Shown here piece after piece: positions 1-7,277 of a stretch of 39,430 nucleotides of DNA. Position 1 is the stretch's first letter; each line of letters opens with the position of its first letter. A program made the position numbers and the translations under genes. This DNA comes from Chloroflexota bacterium (GTDB lineage Bacteria; Chloroflexota; Limnocylindria; Limnocylindrales; CSP1-4), in assembly GCA_027364875.1 (NCBI GenBank), contig DAHXON010000024.1, positions 1 to 39,430 of the forward strand. The letters are read 5' to 3'. A model generated the notes under the pieces. The model saw only the letters and a list, made by a program, of their open reading frames with translations. It ran no database searches and was not told where the DNA came from.

Positions 1-84
1 CGTCTTGACCGGCGCCGGCGACTGGCTCGAGGCCGGGGTGGGCGAAGGGGTCGGAGTCACAGTCGGGGAGGCGGAGGCGGAGGC
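1..84 (-). pseudogene. Coding-like continuation of the VanW-like gene beyond an in-frame TAG
   Basis: Read on the minus strand in the same frame as the upstream VanW-like gene, the 28 codons after its TAG (87-85) stay open to the window edge. They encode a Ala/Ser/Pro/Thr-rich stretch beginning ASASASPTVTPTPSP and ending SPAPVKT. This is the same style of low-complexity sequence as the residues just before the stop (PPAAPSGSA). Such linkers are common within or next to VanW-type peptidoglycan-binding domains. The simplest reading is that the full gene continues leftward and is interrupted by a nonsense codon. A genuine short protein followed by unrelated sequence cannot be excluded. Confidence 0.45.
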
Positions 85-1329
85 CTAGGCCGATCCGGAC
101 GGCGCAGCCGGCGGGATGACCGGGTCGCTGTAGGTGAGCTTGATGCCGACGAGCATCTTCTGTGCGTCGTCGATTGCCGCCTGGGCCACCGAGTCGGGGA
201 CGGTCGGCTTGAGGATGATGAACGCGCCGCCTGCCTGGAATTCGGGCGCCTGATTCGGCTGGCCCAGGTGCTCGACGATCGCGCTCGAGATGGCGACCTC
301 ATCGATGCCCCGGCCCTCGGCCGCCGGCTTGAGGGCGAACGCGTTGTTGGCGATCGTGGCCCGAGCGTCCTCCGGCGGCAGGTTCGTGGCAACGAGCGCC
401 CGGACCTGGGTCGCGACGGCCTTGGGGTCGAGCGTGACCGAGAGCGGCACGGTCTCGCCGCCGATGGCGCTGCGGAAGATGGCGACCGTGTCGGCGATTG
501 GATCGCCGGTATGTCCGACCCGCATCGCTTCGTAGGCCATCGTGCCGACGTCGGGGCCGCGGCCGGTCTGGGCGTAGGAGATCTTGGCCGTGCCGGTTGC
601 GGTGGTGACCGTCACCTCACCCTGGCTCAGATAGCCGTAGGTGCTCTTGAGGCGAGCGGTGACCTGATCCTGGGTCAGGCCCGAAACGTCCACGGAGCCG
701 ATGCGCACGCCCGGGACGACCTTGTCCGAATACATGCTCCGGACCCCGGCGGCGACCGCCACGAGAAGCAGGAGGACGGCTCCGCCGGTCAGGGCGAAGG
801 CGAGGACGAAGCGCAGGAAACGCCAGGACGGCCCGGACGTCGCCTCCTTCGCGCTCCCGGCCGAACGGGACCGGGCGAGCGGATGGCGAAGGCTTCGGGA
901 AGGGTGGGCCGGCGCGGCGACAGGCGGCGCGGCAACTGCTTCGGCGGCGGCTCCGGCGGCAACGGCCTGGGCGGTGGCGTCGGCGGTGGCCACGGGGAGG
1001 CTTCCGGCTCCGGCCACGGCACTCTGATCCACCACAACCGCGATTTGCTGGGACTTGGTCCCGGAGAGCTTCGAATCTGCCGGATCTGGTACGGCGGCCG
1101 GCTCCGACCAGAGGGCAGGTTCGGTCGTGGCGGCCTTCCACGCGGCGGCTTCGGCACCGGGCTGCTCGCCGGGCTGCTCGCCGGCCTCTTCGGCGGTGGC
1201 CCTCGCCAGCCCGCCCAGGATCTCGTCCACCAGATCTATCTCCTGAGGTTCCCCAGCGCTCTGCGAGCCGACGGCCTCGAACGACGAGGACCTCGAGCTC
1301 GAAAGCGATTCAGTTTCATCGGCCGACAT
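85..1329 (-). CDS. VanW-type membrane-anchored peptidoglycan-binding-like protein (possibly truncated)
   Basis: The 414-residue product has a long Ala/Pro/Glu-rich cytoplasmic N-terminus (about 1-170). One transmembrane helix follows (about 172-195, FALTGGAVLLLLVAVAAGV). The extracellular part starts VVPGVRIGSVDVSGL, typical of the PG_binding_4 domain found N-terminal to VanW domains (family knowledge). The chain stops after a second PG_binding_4-like beginning (GIKLTYSDP), and no VanW domain is reached. The following in-frame sequence is still low-complexity coding-like, so the TAG at 87-85 may be a nonsense mutation. The ATG at 1329 is preceded by GAGGG about ten bases upstream. The likely role is cell-envelope; substrate and partner are unknown. 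Confidence 0.75.
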   Translation of the reverse strand: MSADETESLSSSRSSSFEAVGSQSAGEPQEIDLVDEILGGLARATAEEAGEQPGEQPGAEAAAWKAATTEPALWSEPAAVPDPADSKLSGTKSQQIAVVVDQSAVAGAGSLPVATADATAQAVAAGAAAEAVAAPPVAAPAHPSRSLRHPLARSRSAGSAKEATSGPSWRFLRFVLAFALTGGAVLLLLVAVAAGVRSMYSDKVVPGVRIGSVDVSGLTQDQVTARLKSTYGYLSQGEVTVTTATGTAKISYAQTGRGPDVGTMAYEAMRVGHTGDPIADTVAIFRSAIGGETVPLSVTLDPKAVATQVRALVATNLPPEDARATIANNAFALKPAAEGRGIDEVAISSAIVEHLGQPNQAPEFQAGGAFIILKPTVPDSVAQAAIDDAQKMLVGIKLTYSDPVIPPAAPSGSA

Positions 1330-1556
1330 GTTTGCGTTTCCCTCATCAGGATCGATCGACGTTGCGCTTCCGCCGCAGACCCGGGCCTGGATCCTGTGCC
1401 GGTTCCAGTTGCCAACTGGACGCGCACGTGTGACTGACCGTTACGGTTTGCCGATTTCGTGTCCGGCGCTAGTTTGGGCGATTTACCGATGGCTCGGTGC
1501 GGCGGTTTCGCAAGTGGCGGCGTGGAGAGGCGATAGAGGATGCCTCGTGAAGTGAT

Positions 1557-2918
1557 TTAGAAGTAGGTTAGTACGAAATCCATAACACGATAGTCGTCGT
1601 CCAGCTCGGGAATGACGGGCCATTTGTCAAAGGCAGTGCACGGATGGGAGATGCCGAAAGACATCCAATCGCCGACGTCGAGGCCGAAACCTTCGGGCAG
1701 CGAAACGTATAGGTGCTGGTCGTTTATCGCGGTCGAGGCGCAGGTTGAGGCGTCGCGCACTACGGCCACGGGTTGGGGCGGGCGGACGGACCGGGGCACC
1801 GGCAGGCCGAGATCGAACGGGACGTCGCGGCGGCCGAGGCCGACGATCGCCAGGCCCGGTTCCGGGACGGACAACACCTGGCCCCACGCCTCCAGCGCGG
1901 CCACGAGGCGGTAGCCGGGATCCGCGCCCGGCCGGCTGAACGGCGACATGCGCTCGTAGAAACCGGAGTCGTGGCTGACGTAACAGCCCGACCGCAGCAG
2001 GCAGCGTGTGGGCTGGCCGCCCGCGAGCGGCCGGGCCAGAGTGGCCACGACACGATCGAAGAAGACGCTGCCGCCCGCGCTGACGATGATTCCGCCGCCG
2101 GGATCGGCGAGGAGCCCCTGGGCCGCCAGCTCCGACGCGGCGGCGTAGATCGTCTCGAGGAAGGCATCCACGGACTCGAGCACGGACCGAGTCAGCTCGT
2201 GGCCGATGTAGCCCTCGAAGCCGGCCACTCCCACGACGCGAAGGCCCGCCTCGGCCCTCGCCGCGCTGGCCACCGCCACGGCCTGATCCAGGTTCCGGCA
2301 GCCGGTTCTGCCGCCCGGGACGCCCATCTCCACGAGGACGTCGAGCGGCCTGGCGAGACCGCGGCTCCGGGCCTCGGAGACGGCCGCGGCAAGCAGGCGG
2401 ACTCCGGCCACGGAGTCCACGTAGCAGAGGAAGTCGAAGCCGGGATCGGCGGCGAGCTCCGCGAGGATCCAGTCCACGAACGGCCGATCCACGAACTCGT
2501 TGGCGAGCAGGACGCGCGGCACACCCGCCGAGCGGCAAATGGCGACCTGCCCCGGAGTCGCCACGGTGATCGCCCACGCTCCGGCGGCGAGCTGCCGCTC
2601 GAAGATACGCGGCGCCATCGTCGTCTTGCCGTGAGGCGCGAGATCCACGCCGTGGTCGCGGCAGTAGCGAGCCATCGTTTCGACGTTGTGTTCCAGGGCG
2701 CTCCGCCGCAGGGTCATGATCGGCGGAGCGAACGTCCCGTCGAACAGCGTGGGCTGCCGGCCGAGGAGGTCGCCCAGACTGCTCCCGGCGGCGAGCGGGG
2801 ACAGGCCCTTGACCGGCCGATCCAGCGGACGCTCGAGTACGTCTACGCCGTCCGCGCTTGCGGGGTTGGCTGCGTCGGCGGCGGTGGAGGCTGTCATGGG
2901 CGCCCTGATCTTAGCCAC
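1557..2918 (-). CDS. D-serine dehydratase / D-threonine aldolase-like PLP enzyme
   Basis: A 453-residue fold-type III PLP enzyme. The alanine-racemase-like N-terminal barrel carries the Schiff-base motif PHGKTTM, with the lysine near residue 98. The C-terminal DSD domain ends with SHPCTAFDKW and a YRVMDFVLTYF-like tail. In eukaryotic-type D-serine dehydratases the His and Cys of HPC bind zinc (family knowledge), and both are present here (about 425 and 427). The reaction is probably deamination or aldol cleavage of a D-amino acid or beta-hydroxy amino acid in the cytoplasm; the sequence alone does not fix the substrate. The GTG at 2918 opens the frame, but the ATG at 2897 has AGGG upstream and may be the true start. 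It diverges from the sigma-factor gene. Confidence 0.82.
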   Translation of the reverse strand: MAKIRAPMTASTAADAANPASADGVDVLERPLDRPVKGLSPLAAGSSLGDLLGRQPTLFDGTFAPPIMTLRRSALEHNVETMARYCRDHGVDLAPHGKTTMAPRIFERQLAAGAWAITVATPGQVAICRSAGVPRVLLANEFVDRPFVDWILAELAADPGFDFLCYVDSVAGVRLLAAAVSEARSRGLARPLDVLVEMGVPGGRTGCRNLDQAVAVASAARAEAGLRVVGVAGFEGYIGHELTRSVLESVDAFLETIYAAASELAAQGLLADPGGGIIVSAGGSVFFDRVVATLARPLAGGQPTRCLLRSGCYVSHDSGFYERMSPFSRPGADPGYRLVAALEAWGQVLSVPEPGLAIVGLGRRDVPFDLGLPVPRSVRPPQPVAVVRDASTCASTAINDQHLYVSLPEGFGLDVGDWMSFGISHPCTAFDKWPVIPELDDDYRVMDFVLTYF

Positions 2919-2973
2919 TCGATCGCTAGGCTAGTGGTGTGAACCGTTTGGCGTCACGCCGCTACTCACCTTG

Positions 2974-2997
2974 TGACACCCGTTGCTGCGGGGCGTC
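2974..2997 (+). promoter_or_regulatory. Possible ECF-type promoter ahead of the sigma gene
   Basis: TGACAC (2974-2979) followed after 14 bases by CGTC (2994-2997) resembles the -35/-10 pattern of ECF promoters (TGAAAC...CGTC). It lies 79 bp before the ATG of the ECF sigma gene, where autoregulation would be expected. The spacer is short and the -35 has a mismatch, so this is only a candidate. Confidence 0.2.
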
Positions 2998-3075
2998 AGG
3001 CTGCCGACCTGCCGGTCGGACCATCTGGAGGCGAAGCGGAGAGTGGCCCTGGTCACGACCCTGGTGCGACGCGGT

Positions 3076-3630
3076 ATGAGCCACGACGAACGTGGCGAGG
3101 CCGAGCTCGTGCTCCGGCTCGCCCGCGGCGACGCGGAATCCGTCACCGAGCTCTACTCGCGTTTCGGCCGGCCGCTCCATGCCTACGTCCGGTCGCTCGT
3201 CCGCGACGCCGGCCTTGCCGAGGAGGTCGTCCAGGACACCTTCGTCGCCGCCTGGAGAGGCGCCGCCCGCTTCGAAGGACGATCGAGCCTCGCGAGCTGG
3301 CTGTTCGGCATAGCCCGCCGGCAGGCTCGCGATCGAATGCGGCGAGCGGTTCCGGAGACGGAGCCCGTCGATGGGCTGATCGACGTCGCGGGCGGCGGGC
3401 TCGGGCCGGAGGCCGCGGCGCTCGCCTCCGCTTCCCGAGCGGAGCTCGCCGAAGCGCTCGATCGGATCCCCGCCGCCGATCGCGAAGTCCTGCTTCTCGC
3501 TTTCGCCTACGAGCTGTCCGGGCCCGAGATGGCCGAAGTCCTGGCAATCCCCGCGGGCACGGTCAAGAGCCGGCTGTTCAACGCCCGCCGTCGTCTGCGC
3601 GCGCAACTGGTCGAGGAGGAGCTTCGATGA
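3076..3630 (+). CDS. ECF-type RNA polymerase sigma factor
   Basis: The 184-residue product has sigma region 2 (about 10-85, with EEVVQDTFVAAWRGA and the DNA-binding FEGRSSLASWLFGIAR block). Region 4 (about 125-180) has DREVLLLAFAYELSGPEMAE followed by the recognition helix IPAGTVKSRLFNARRRLR. There is no region 1 or 3, the hallmark of ECF factors. I chose the ATG at 3076; an upstream TTG (2983) would add 31 poorly conserved residues. Its stop overlaps the next gene (ATGA), which encodes a zinc-finger anti-sigma factor, so the two are probably translationally coupled. It likely directs transcription of this transporter cluster and perhaps other genes. Confidence 0.92.
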   Translation: MSHDERGEAELVLRLARGDAESVTELYSRFGRPLHAYVRSLVRDAGLAEEVVQDTFVAAWRGAARFEGRSSLASWLFGIARRQARDRMRRAVPETEPVDGLIDVAGGGLGPEAAALASASRAELAEALDRIPAADREVLLLAFAYELSGPEMAEVLAIPAGTVKSRLFNARRRLRAQLVEEELR

Positions 3631-4559
3631 ACCCTCGAACCGATGACCGCCATCCGCTCGAGCTGCTTCCCGAGTACGTCAACGGCAGGCTCGGAGCGCA
3701 GGACGCGGCCGCCGTCCGGGCCCATCTCGACGGGTGCGAGGAATGCCGGACGGAGCTTGGTGCATGGCGGGCGGTTTCCGGAGCGGCCGAGCCGTTCTCG
3801 CCCGCGTCCGTGTCGCTGCCGGCGGGCCTGGCCGATCGCGTGTCGGAGGCCGTCGCGCGCGAGGTCGCGGCAGCGGACACTGCCCGCCGTCCCGGCGGCG
3901 TGGTACCGCGGTTCCGCTGGCTTGCCGGCTTCGTCGCCGCTCAGGCGCCGCTCGTGCGGCGCGAGATCTGGCCCGCGTCCACGGTGGTCATGTTCATCGG
4001 GGCTGCCGTCTCGCTTATCGCGGGCAGCGACCGCGGGGTTCCGGGCGCGGCCCTGTCGCTGCTCGCTCCCCTGGCCGCCGCGCTCGGCGTGGCCCTGATC
4101 TATGGACAGGAGAATGACCCCGGCCTGGAACTGGCTCTTGCCACTCCGACATCTCCGCGACTGGTGGTCGTGGCCCGGCTGGTGGTCGTGCTCGCCTGGG
4201 ACCTGACGCTCGCGCTGGCCGCCTCGGCGGTCCTGGCCGTCACGAACGGCCCGGCCGTGTTCGTCCCGGTCGTGTCGGCGTGGCTCGGCCCCATGCTCCT
4301 GCTCGGCTGCCTCGTGCTCCTTCTGTCGCTGTTCGTCCACTCGTCGCTGGCGATCGCCACGGCCATGGTCGTGTGGGTGGTTCGGGCGATGGCGGTCAGC
4401 GGCGAGACCCACATTCGCAGCTTCAGCGCCCTGGCCGACGCCCTGAACAGCGTCTGGCAGACGAGCCCCGCGACTCTCGCGCTCGCCCTGGCCCTGCTGG
4501 TCGCGGCAGTGCTCATAGCCCCTTATCGCGAGCCCTTCGGGTCTCGCCCGAGCATCTGA
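3627..4559 (+). CDS. Anti-sigma factor: zf-HC2 domain fused to an ABC-2-like multi-span membrane domain
   Basis: A 310-residue product whose ATG overlaps the sigma-factor stop. Residues 1-55 form a zf-HC2 anti-sigma domain with the zinc motif H33-x3-C37-x2-C40 (AHLDGCEEC). Instead of the usual single helix, residues about 110-310 hold about six hydrophobic spans. Around 162-190 it reads PGLELALATPTSPR followed by a membrane helix, which matches the pattern PALELQLATPGGFR in the next gene. The following WLGP...SLF block also has its counterpart there. I infer that the membrane half is paralogous to the adjacent ABC-2 protein. The probable role is to sequester the sigma factor at the membrane and release it on a signal sensed by, or through, the transporter. 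Confidence 0.85.
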   Translation: MNPRTDDRHPLELLPEYVNGRLGAQDAAAVRAHLDGCEECRTELGAWRAVSGAAEPFSPASVSLPAGLADRVSEAVAREVAAADTARRPGGVVPRFRWLAGFVAAQAPLVRREIWPASTVVMFIGAAVSLIAGSDRGVPGAALSLLAPLAAALGVALIYGQENDPGLELALATPTSPRLVVVARLVVVLAWDLTLALAASAVLAVTNGPAVFVPVVSAWLGPMLLLGCLVLLLSLFVHSSLAIATAMVVWVVRAMAVSGETHIRSFSALADALNSVWQTSPATLALALALLVAAVLIAPYREPFGSRPSI

Positions 4560-4567
4560 GAGGTTCC

Positions 4568-5422
4568 ATGACTGCTTCGCGTCTGAGTGGCGGTCCCGTC
4601 GCGGCCGCCCCCGGCACCGGCAATGCCACCGGCGACGGCACCGGCAATGCCACCGGCGACGGCCCCCGCCACGGCACCGGCGACGGCACCCGCCACGGCA
4701 CGGGCGAAGGCCCGGCCACTCTGGTCGACCGCCCGGAAGCTGGCCGGCAGCGCGCCCGGCTCAAGCTCGAGTCGTCCGTCCTGGGCATCGGGGCCGTTGT
4801 GGCCCCGCCACTGGTCCTGGTCTCGTTCCTGTTCGTGGGATTCATCGCCCGGGATCCGGCCCGGCTCCTGACCGTCGCCCTGGAAGCGGCCGTGCCGCTC
4901 GCAGTGGGGCTGGCCACGGCGTCGCTGCTGGCATCCGAACCGGCCCTCGAGCTCCAGCTCGCGACCCCGGGCGGGTTCCGGCCTGCCGCGCTGCGGCGCG
5001 CTGGGCTGCTCTTCGGCTGGGCGGCGCTGCTCTCGCTCGTGACCGTGCTGATCGGCCGCGCCGCCGGAACGTTCGACTCCTGGCCCGGGCCGGCCGATCC
5101 GCTGCGCGACCTCTTGATGTGGTTGTCGCCGCTGTCGCTGTTCGCCGCCTGGGGCTGCGTCCTGGGAATCGCGCTGCGGAGCCGCGGCGCTGCGGCCGCT
5201 CTGCTCACGGGGTTCTGGATCGCCGGGCTGGCGCTCAAGGACTGGTTCCTTGCCCACGACTTCGCCCGAGCGTGGTTCCCCTTCATGGTCACTTTCAGCC
5301 CCGACGACCCGAGCCTGCTGGCCAACCGGCTGACGGTTCTGGCCCTCGCCGCGATCGGCCTGGCCGTGGCGGTGGTCTGGCTTGGGCGCGGGGAGTGGCT
5401 TCTCGGTTCGGAGGATCGATAG
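4568..5422 (+). CDS. ABC-2-like membrane protein with a Gly/Thr repeat N-terminus
   Basis: A 284-residue product starting at ATG 4568, eight bases after the anti-sigma stop. The first 50 residues contain four eight-residue repeats of the type GTGNATGD / GTRHGTGE. About six hydrophobic helices follow from residue 75. The segment PALELQLATPGGFRPAALRR (about 124-143) is the soluble loop typical of ABC-2 permeases that contacts the ATPase, and it matches a segment in the preceding gene. A zinc-finger domain is absent. It probably forms the membrane part of the exporter with the next gene, energised by the ATPase at 6317-7195. The substrate is unknown. The repeats suggest a flexible, recently expanded cytoplasmic tail. 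Confidence 0.75.
   Translation: MTASRLSGGPVAAAPGTGNATGDGTGNATGDGPRHGTGDGTRHGTGEGPATLVDRPEAGRQRARLKLESSVLGIGAVVAPPLVLVSFLFVGFIARDPARLLTVALEAAVPLAVGLATASLLASEPALELQLATPGGFRPAALRRAGLLFGWAALLSLVTVLIGRAAGTFDSWPGPADPLRDLLMWLSPLSLFAAWGCVLGIALRSRGAAAALLTGFWIAGLALKDWFLAHDFARAWFPFMVTFSPDDPSLLANRLTVLALAAIGLAVAVVWLGRGEWLLGSEDR
4613..4708 (+). repeat. 24-bp tandem repeat, four units
   Basis: Units start at 4613, 4637, 4661 and 4685. The first two (GGCACCGGCAATGCC then ACCGGCGAC) are identical; units three and four are degenerate. The repeat stays in frame and encodes the GTGNATGD-type octapeptides of the membrane protein. Length variation between strains would be expected. Confidence 0.85.
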
Positions 5423-6244
5423 TTGGAGAGCATCGCCCGTCTCGGCGCCGCACCTCGGATCAGGACCGGCGGCCTGCTTCCCGCCCTCACCTCGGTGCGA
5501 GCCTCGGCGGCCTACGAATTTCGCATGCAAGCCCGCCGCCGTTCGCTCTGGCTGGTGATGGGGCTGCTCGGCGCCTACATGGTCTACGTCCTGAGCGAGT
5601 CGCACGTCGCGCCCGGCGACACGGCCGCCGGCCAGACCGCCAGCTGGACTTGGCTGCTCCAGGTTCTGATGCCGATCGCGTTCGGCGTCCTGCTGGCGGA
5701 CCGGTTCCCGCGCGACCGCAAGCTCAGGGTGGACGAGCTGCTCGAGACTGCCCCGGCGCCGATGGAATCGCGGCTGCTCGGCAAGTACTTGGGCTCGTGC
5801 GCGGCGACGATGCTGCCGATCCTGGCTACGTTTGGGATCGGTCTCGCGTACCTGATCGCCAGCGGAGAGGATCCGGCGGCGGTCGTGGGGACGGCCATCC
5901 CGGCCTTCCTGCTCATCGACCTGCCCGGGCTCCTCTTCGTCGGGGCGTTCTCCGTCTGCTGCCCGCTGGTCGTGCCGGTGGCGGTGTACCAGTTCCTCTT
6001 CGTGGGCTACTGGTTCTGGGGCAATCTCATGCCGCCCGAGATCATGCCGACGCTCCGCGACACCTGGCTCGCCCCCATCGGCTGGCAGGCGGGCCGCGGC
6101 ATCTTCAATCTCTTCCCCGACACGCCCGGGCCCGCGGCCACCGCTGCCGACGCCGCGATCAGCATCTCGATCCTTCTCCTGTTTGCGGCGGCCGCCCTGG
6201 TCGCGGCCTGGCTCGTCCTCCGCTTCGAGCGGGCGCGTGGCTGA
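5423..6244 (+). CDS. ABC-2 type transporter permease
   Basis: A 273-residue integral membrane protein with about six spans. The first helix follows FRMQARRRSLWLVMG. A cytoplasmic loop VDELLETAPAP (about 100-110) precedes LLGKYLGS, the usual ABC-2 permease arrangement. The start is the TTG at 5423, immediately after the TAG of the preceding gene. GGAGG at 5410-5414, eight bases upstream, supports it, so the two permease genes are probably co-translated. Together with the preceding membrane proteins and the ATPase it would form the exporter. The substrate cannot be read from the sequence. Confidence 0.82.
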   Translation: MESIARLGAAPRIRTGGLLPALTSVRASAAYEFRMQARRRSLWLVMGLLGAYMVYVLSESHVAPGDTAAGQTASWTWLLQVLMPIAFGVLLADRFPRDRKLRVDELLETAPAPMESRLLGKYLGSCAATMLPILATFGIGLAYLIASGEDPAAVVGTAIPAFLLIDLPGLLFVGAFSVCCPLVVPVAVYQFLFVGYWFWGNLMPPEIMPTLRDTWLAPIGWQAGRGIFNLFPDTPGPAATAADAAISISILLLFAAAALVAAWLVLRFERARG

Positions 6245-6316
6245 CCCGTCGATGCCGCCGACTGACTCACCAACCTCGCGCCCACGGCGCTCCCAACGAC
6301 GATCGGAGTCCAAACG

Positions 6317-7195
6317 ATGCAGATCGAAGTCCACGGACTGACCAAGACATATCGCGGCGGCGTCCACGCCCTCGACGGCGTCGACCTGTCCATATCGGGC
6401 GGCATTCACGGCCTCCTGGGTCCCAACGGAGCCGGCAAGACCACGCTCATGCGGATCCTGGCCGGCATCCTCCGCCCCAGCTCGGGAACGGCCCAGGTCG
6501 GCGAGTTCGACCTGACGACCGAATCCGGACGGGCCGGCGTGAAGGGTTCGCTCGGCTACCTGCCCCAGGAGCTGGGGCTGTATCCGGACCTGTCGGGACG
6601 CGAGTTCCTGGACTACATGGCGCTCCTGAAGGGCCTCGAGCACGGGCGGCGGCGAAGGGTCGAGGACCTGCTCGACGTGGTCGGCCTGCGCTCGGACGCG
6701 AACCGCAAGCTCAAGGGCTACTCAGGCGGTATGAAGCGCCGCATCGGCATCGCCCAGGCGCTGCTCAACGACCCCCGGTTGTTGATCGTGGACGAGCCCA
6801 CCGTCGGCCTGGACCCCGAAGAGCGGATCCGCTTCCGGACGCTCCTCGCCGAGCTTGCCGGCGACCGGACGGTGATCCTGTCCACGCACATCGTCGAGGA
6901 CGTGGCCCAGACCTCACGACAGATCTCCGTCCTCGATTCCGGGCACGTCCGATTCCGCGGCGCCACTCGCGAGCTGATCGCCGCGGCGCGCGGCCACGTC
7001 TTCTCGGTCCACACCTACGGGCCGCGCCCGGAGGGCTACCTGACCGTCGTCTCGATGATCCAGCACGACGCCACGACCGAGTACCGCGTCGTGGGCGCCG
7101 CGGCGCCGGATGGCGGCGTGGATCTGGAGCCGGGTCTCGAGGACGCCTACGTCTGGCTGATGCGCTCGGGACGCGAGGCCGCCGCCGCCGCGTAG
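6317..7195 (+). CDS. ABC transporter ATP-binding protein
   Basis: A 292-residue nucleotide-binding subunit. It has Walker A GPNGAGKTT (about residue 38), a Q-loop in GYLPQELGLYPDLSG, signature YSGGMKRRIGIAQ (about 137), Walker B LLIVDEPTVGLD (about 155-166) and H-loop STHIVEDV. All catalytic residues are present. The 60-residue C-terminal extension (after RFRGATREL) is typical of ABC-2 drug/antibiotic-export or Gld/Nod-type ATPases. It lies 72 bp after the permease in the same orientation, with GGAG upstream of the ATG, and closes the sigma/anti-sigma/transporter cluster. The overall set recalls the Bacillus sigY-yxl arrangement of a sigma factor with an ABC exporter (established knowledge), but homology to it is not shown. 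Confidence 0.93.
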   Translation: MQIEVHGLTKTYRGGVHALDGVDLSISGGIHGLLGPNGAGKTTLMRILAGILRPSSGTAQVGEFDLTTESGRAGVKGSLGYLPQELGLYPDLSGREFLDYMALLKGLEHGRRRRVEDLLDVVGLRSDANRKLKGYSGGMKRRIGIAQALLNDPRLLIVDEPTVGLDPEERIRFRTLLAELAGDRTVILSTHIVEDVAQTSRQISVLDSGHVRFRGATRELIAAARGHVFSVHTYGPRPEGYLTVVSMIQHDATTEYRVVGAAAPDGGVDLEPGLEDAYVWLMRSGREAAAAA

Positions 7196-7277
7196 GTCGC
7201 GTGGTGGCGTGGGCGCGTGCGGCGCGGCCGGCGCGTGGCGGGCGCGTGGCCGGCGCGCGGCCTCCGACCGCTCTCGC

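Noticed and set aside
1490-1556. Terminator between the D-serine dehydratase-like and VanW-like genes
   Set aside because: Only a five-base GAGGC/GCCTC stem with a ten-base loop and no T run; too weak to annotate. The whole 227-bp gap shows nothing else I can support.
4613-4708. Possible CRISPR array
   Set aside because: The units are contiguous, in frame and degenerate, with no unique spacers and no cas genes.
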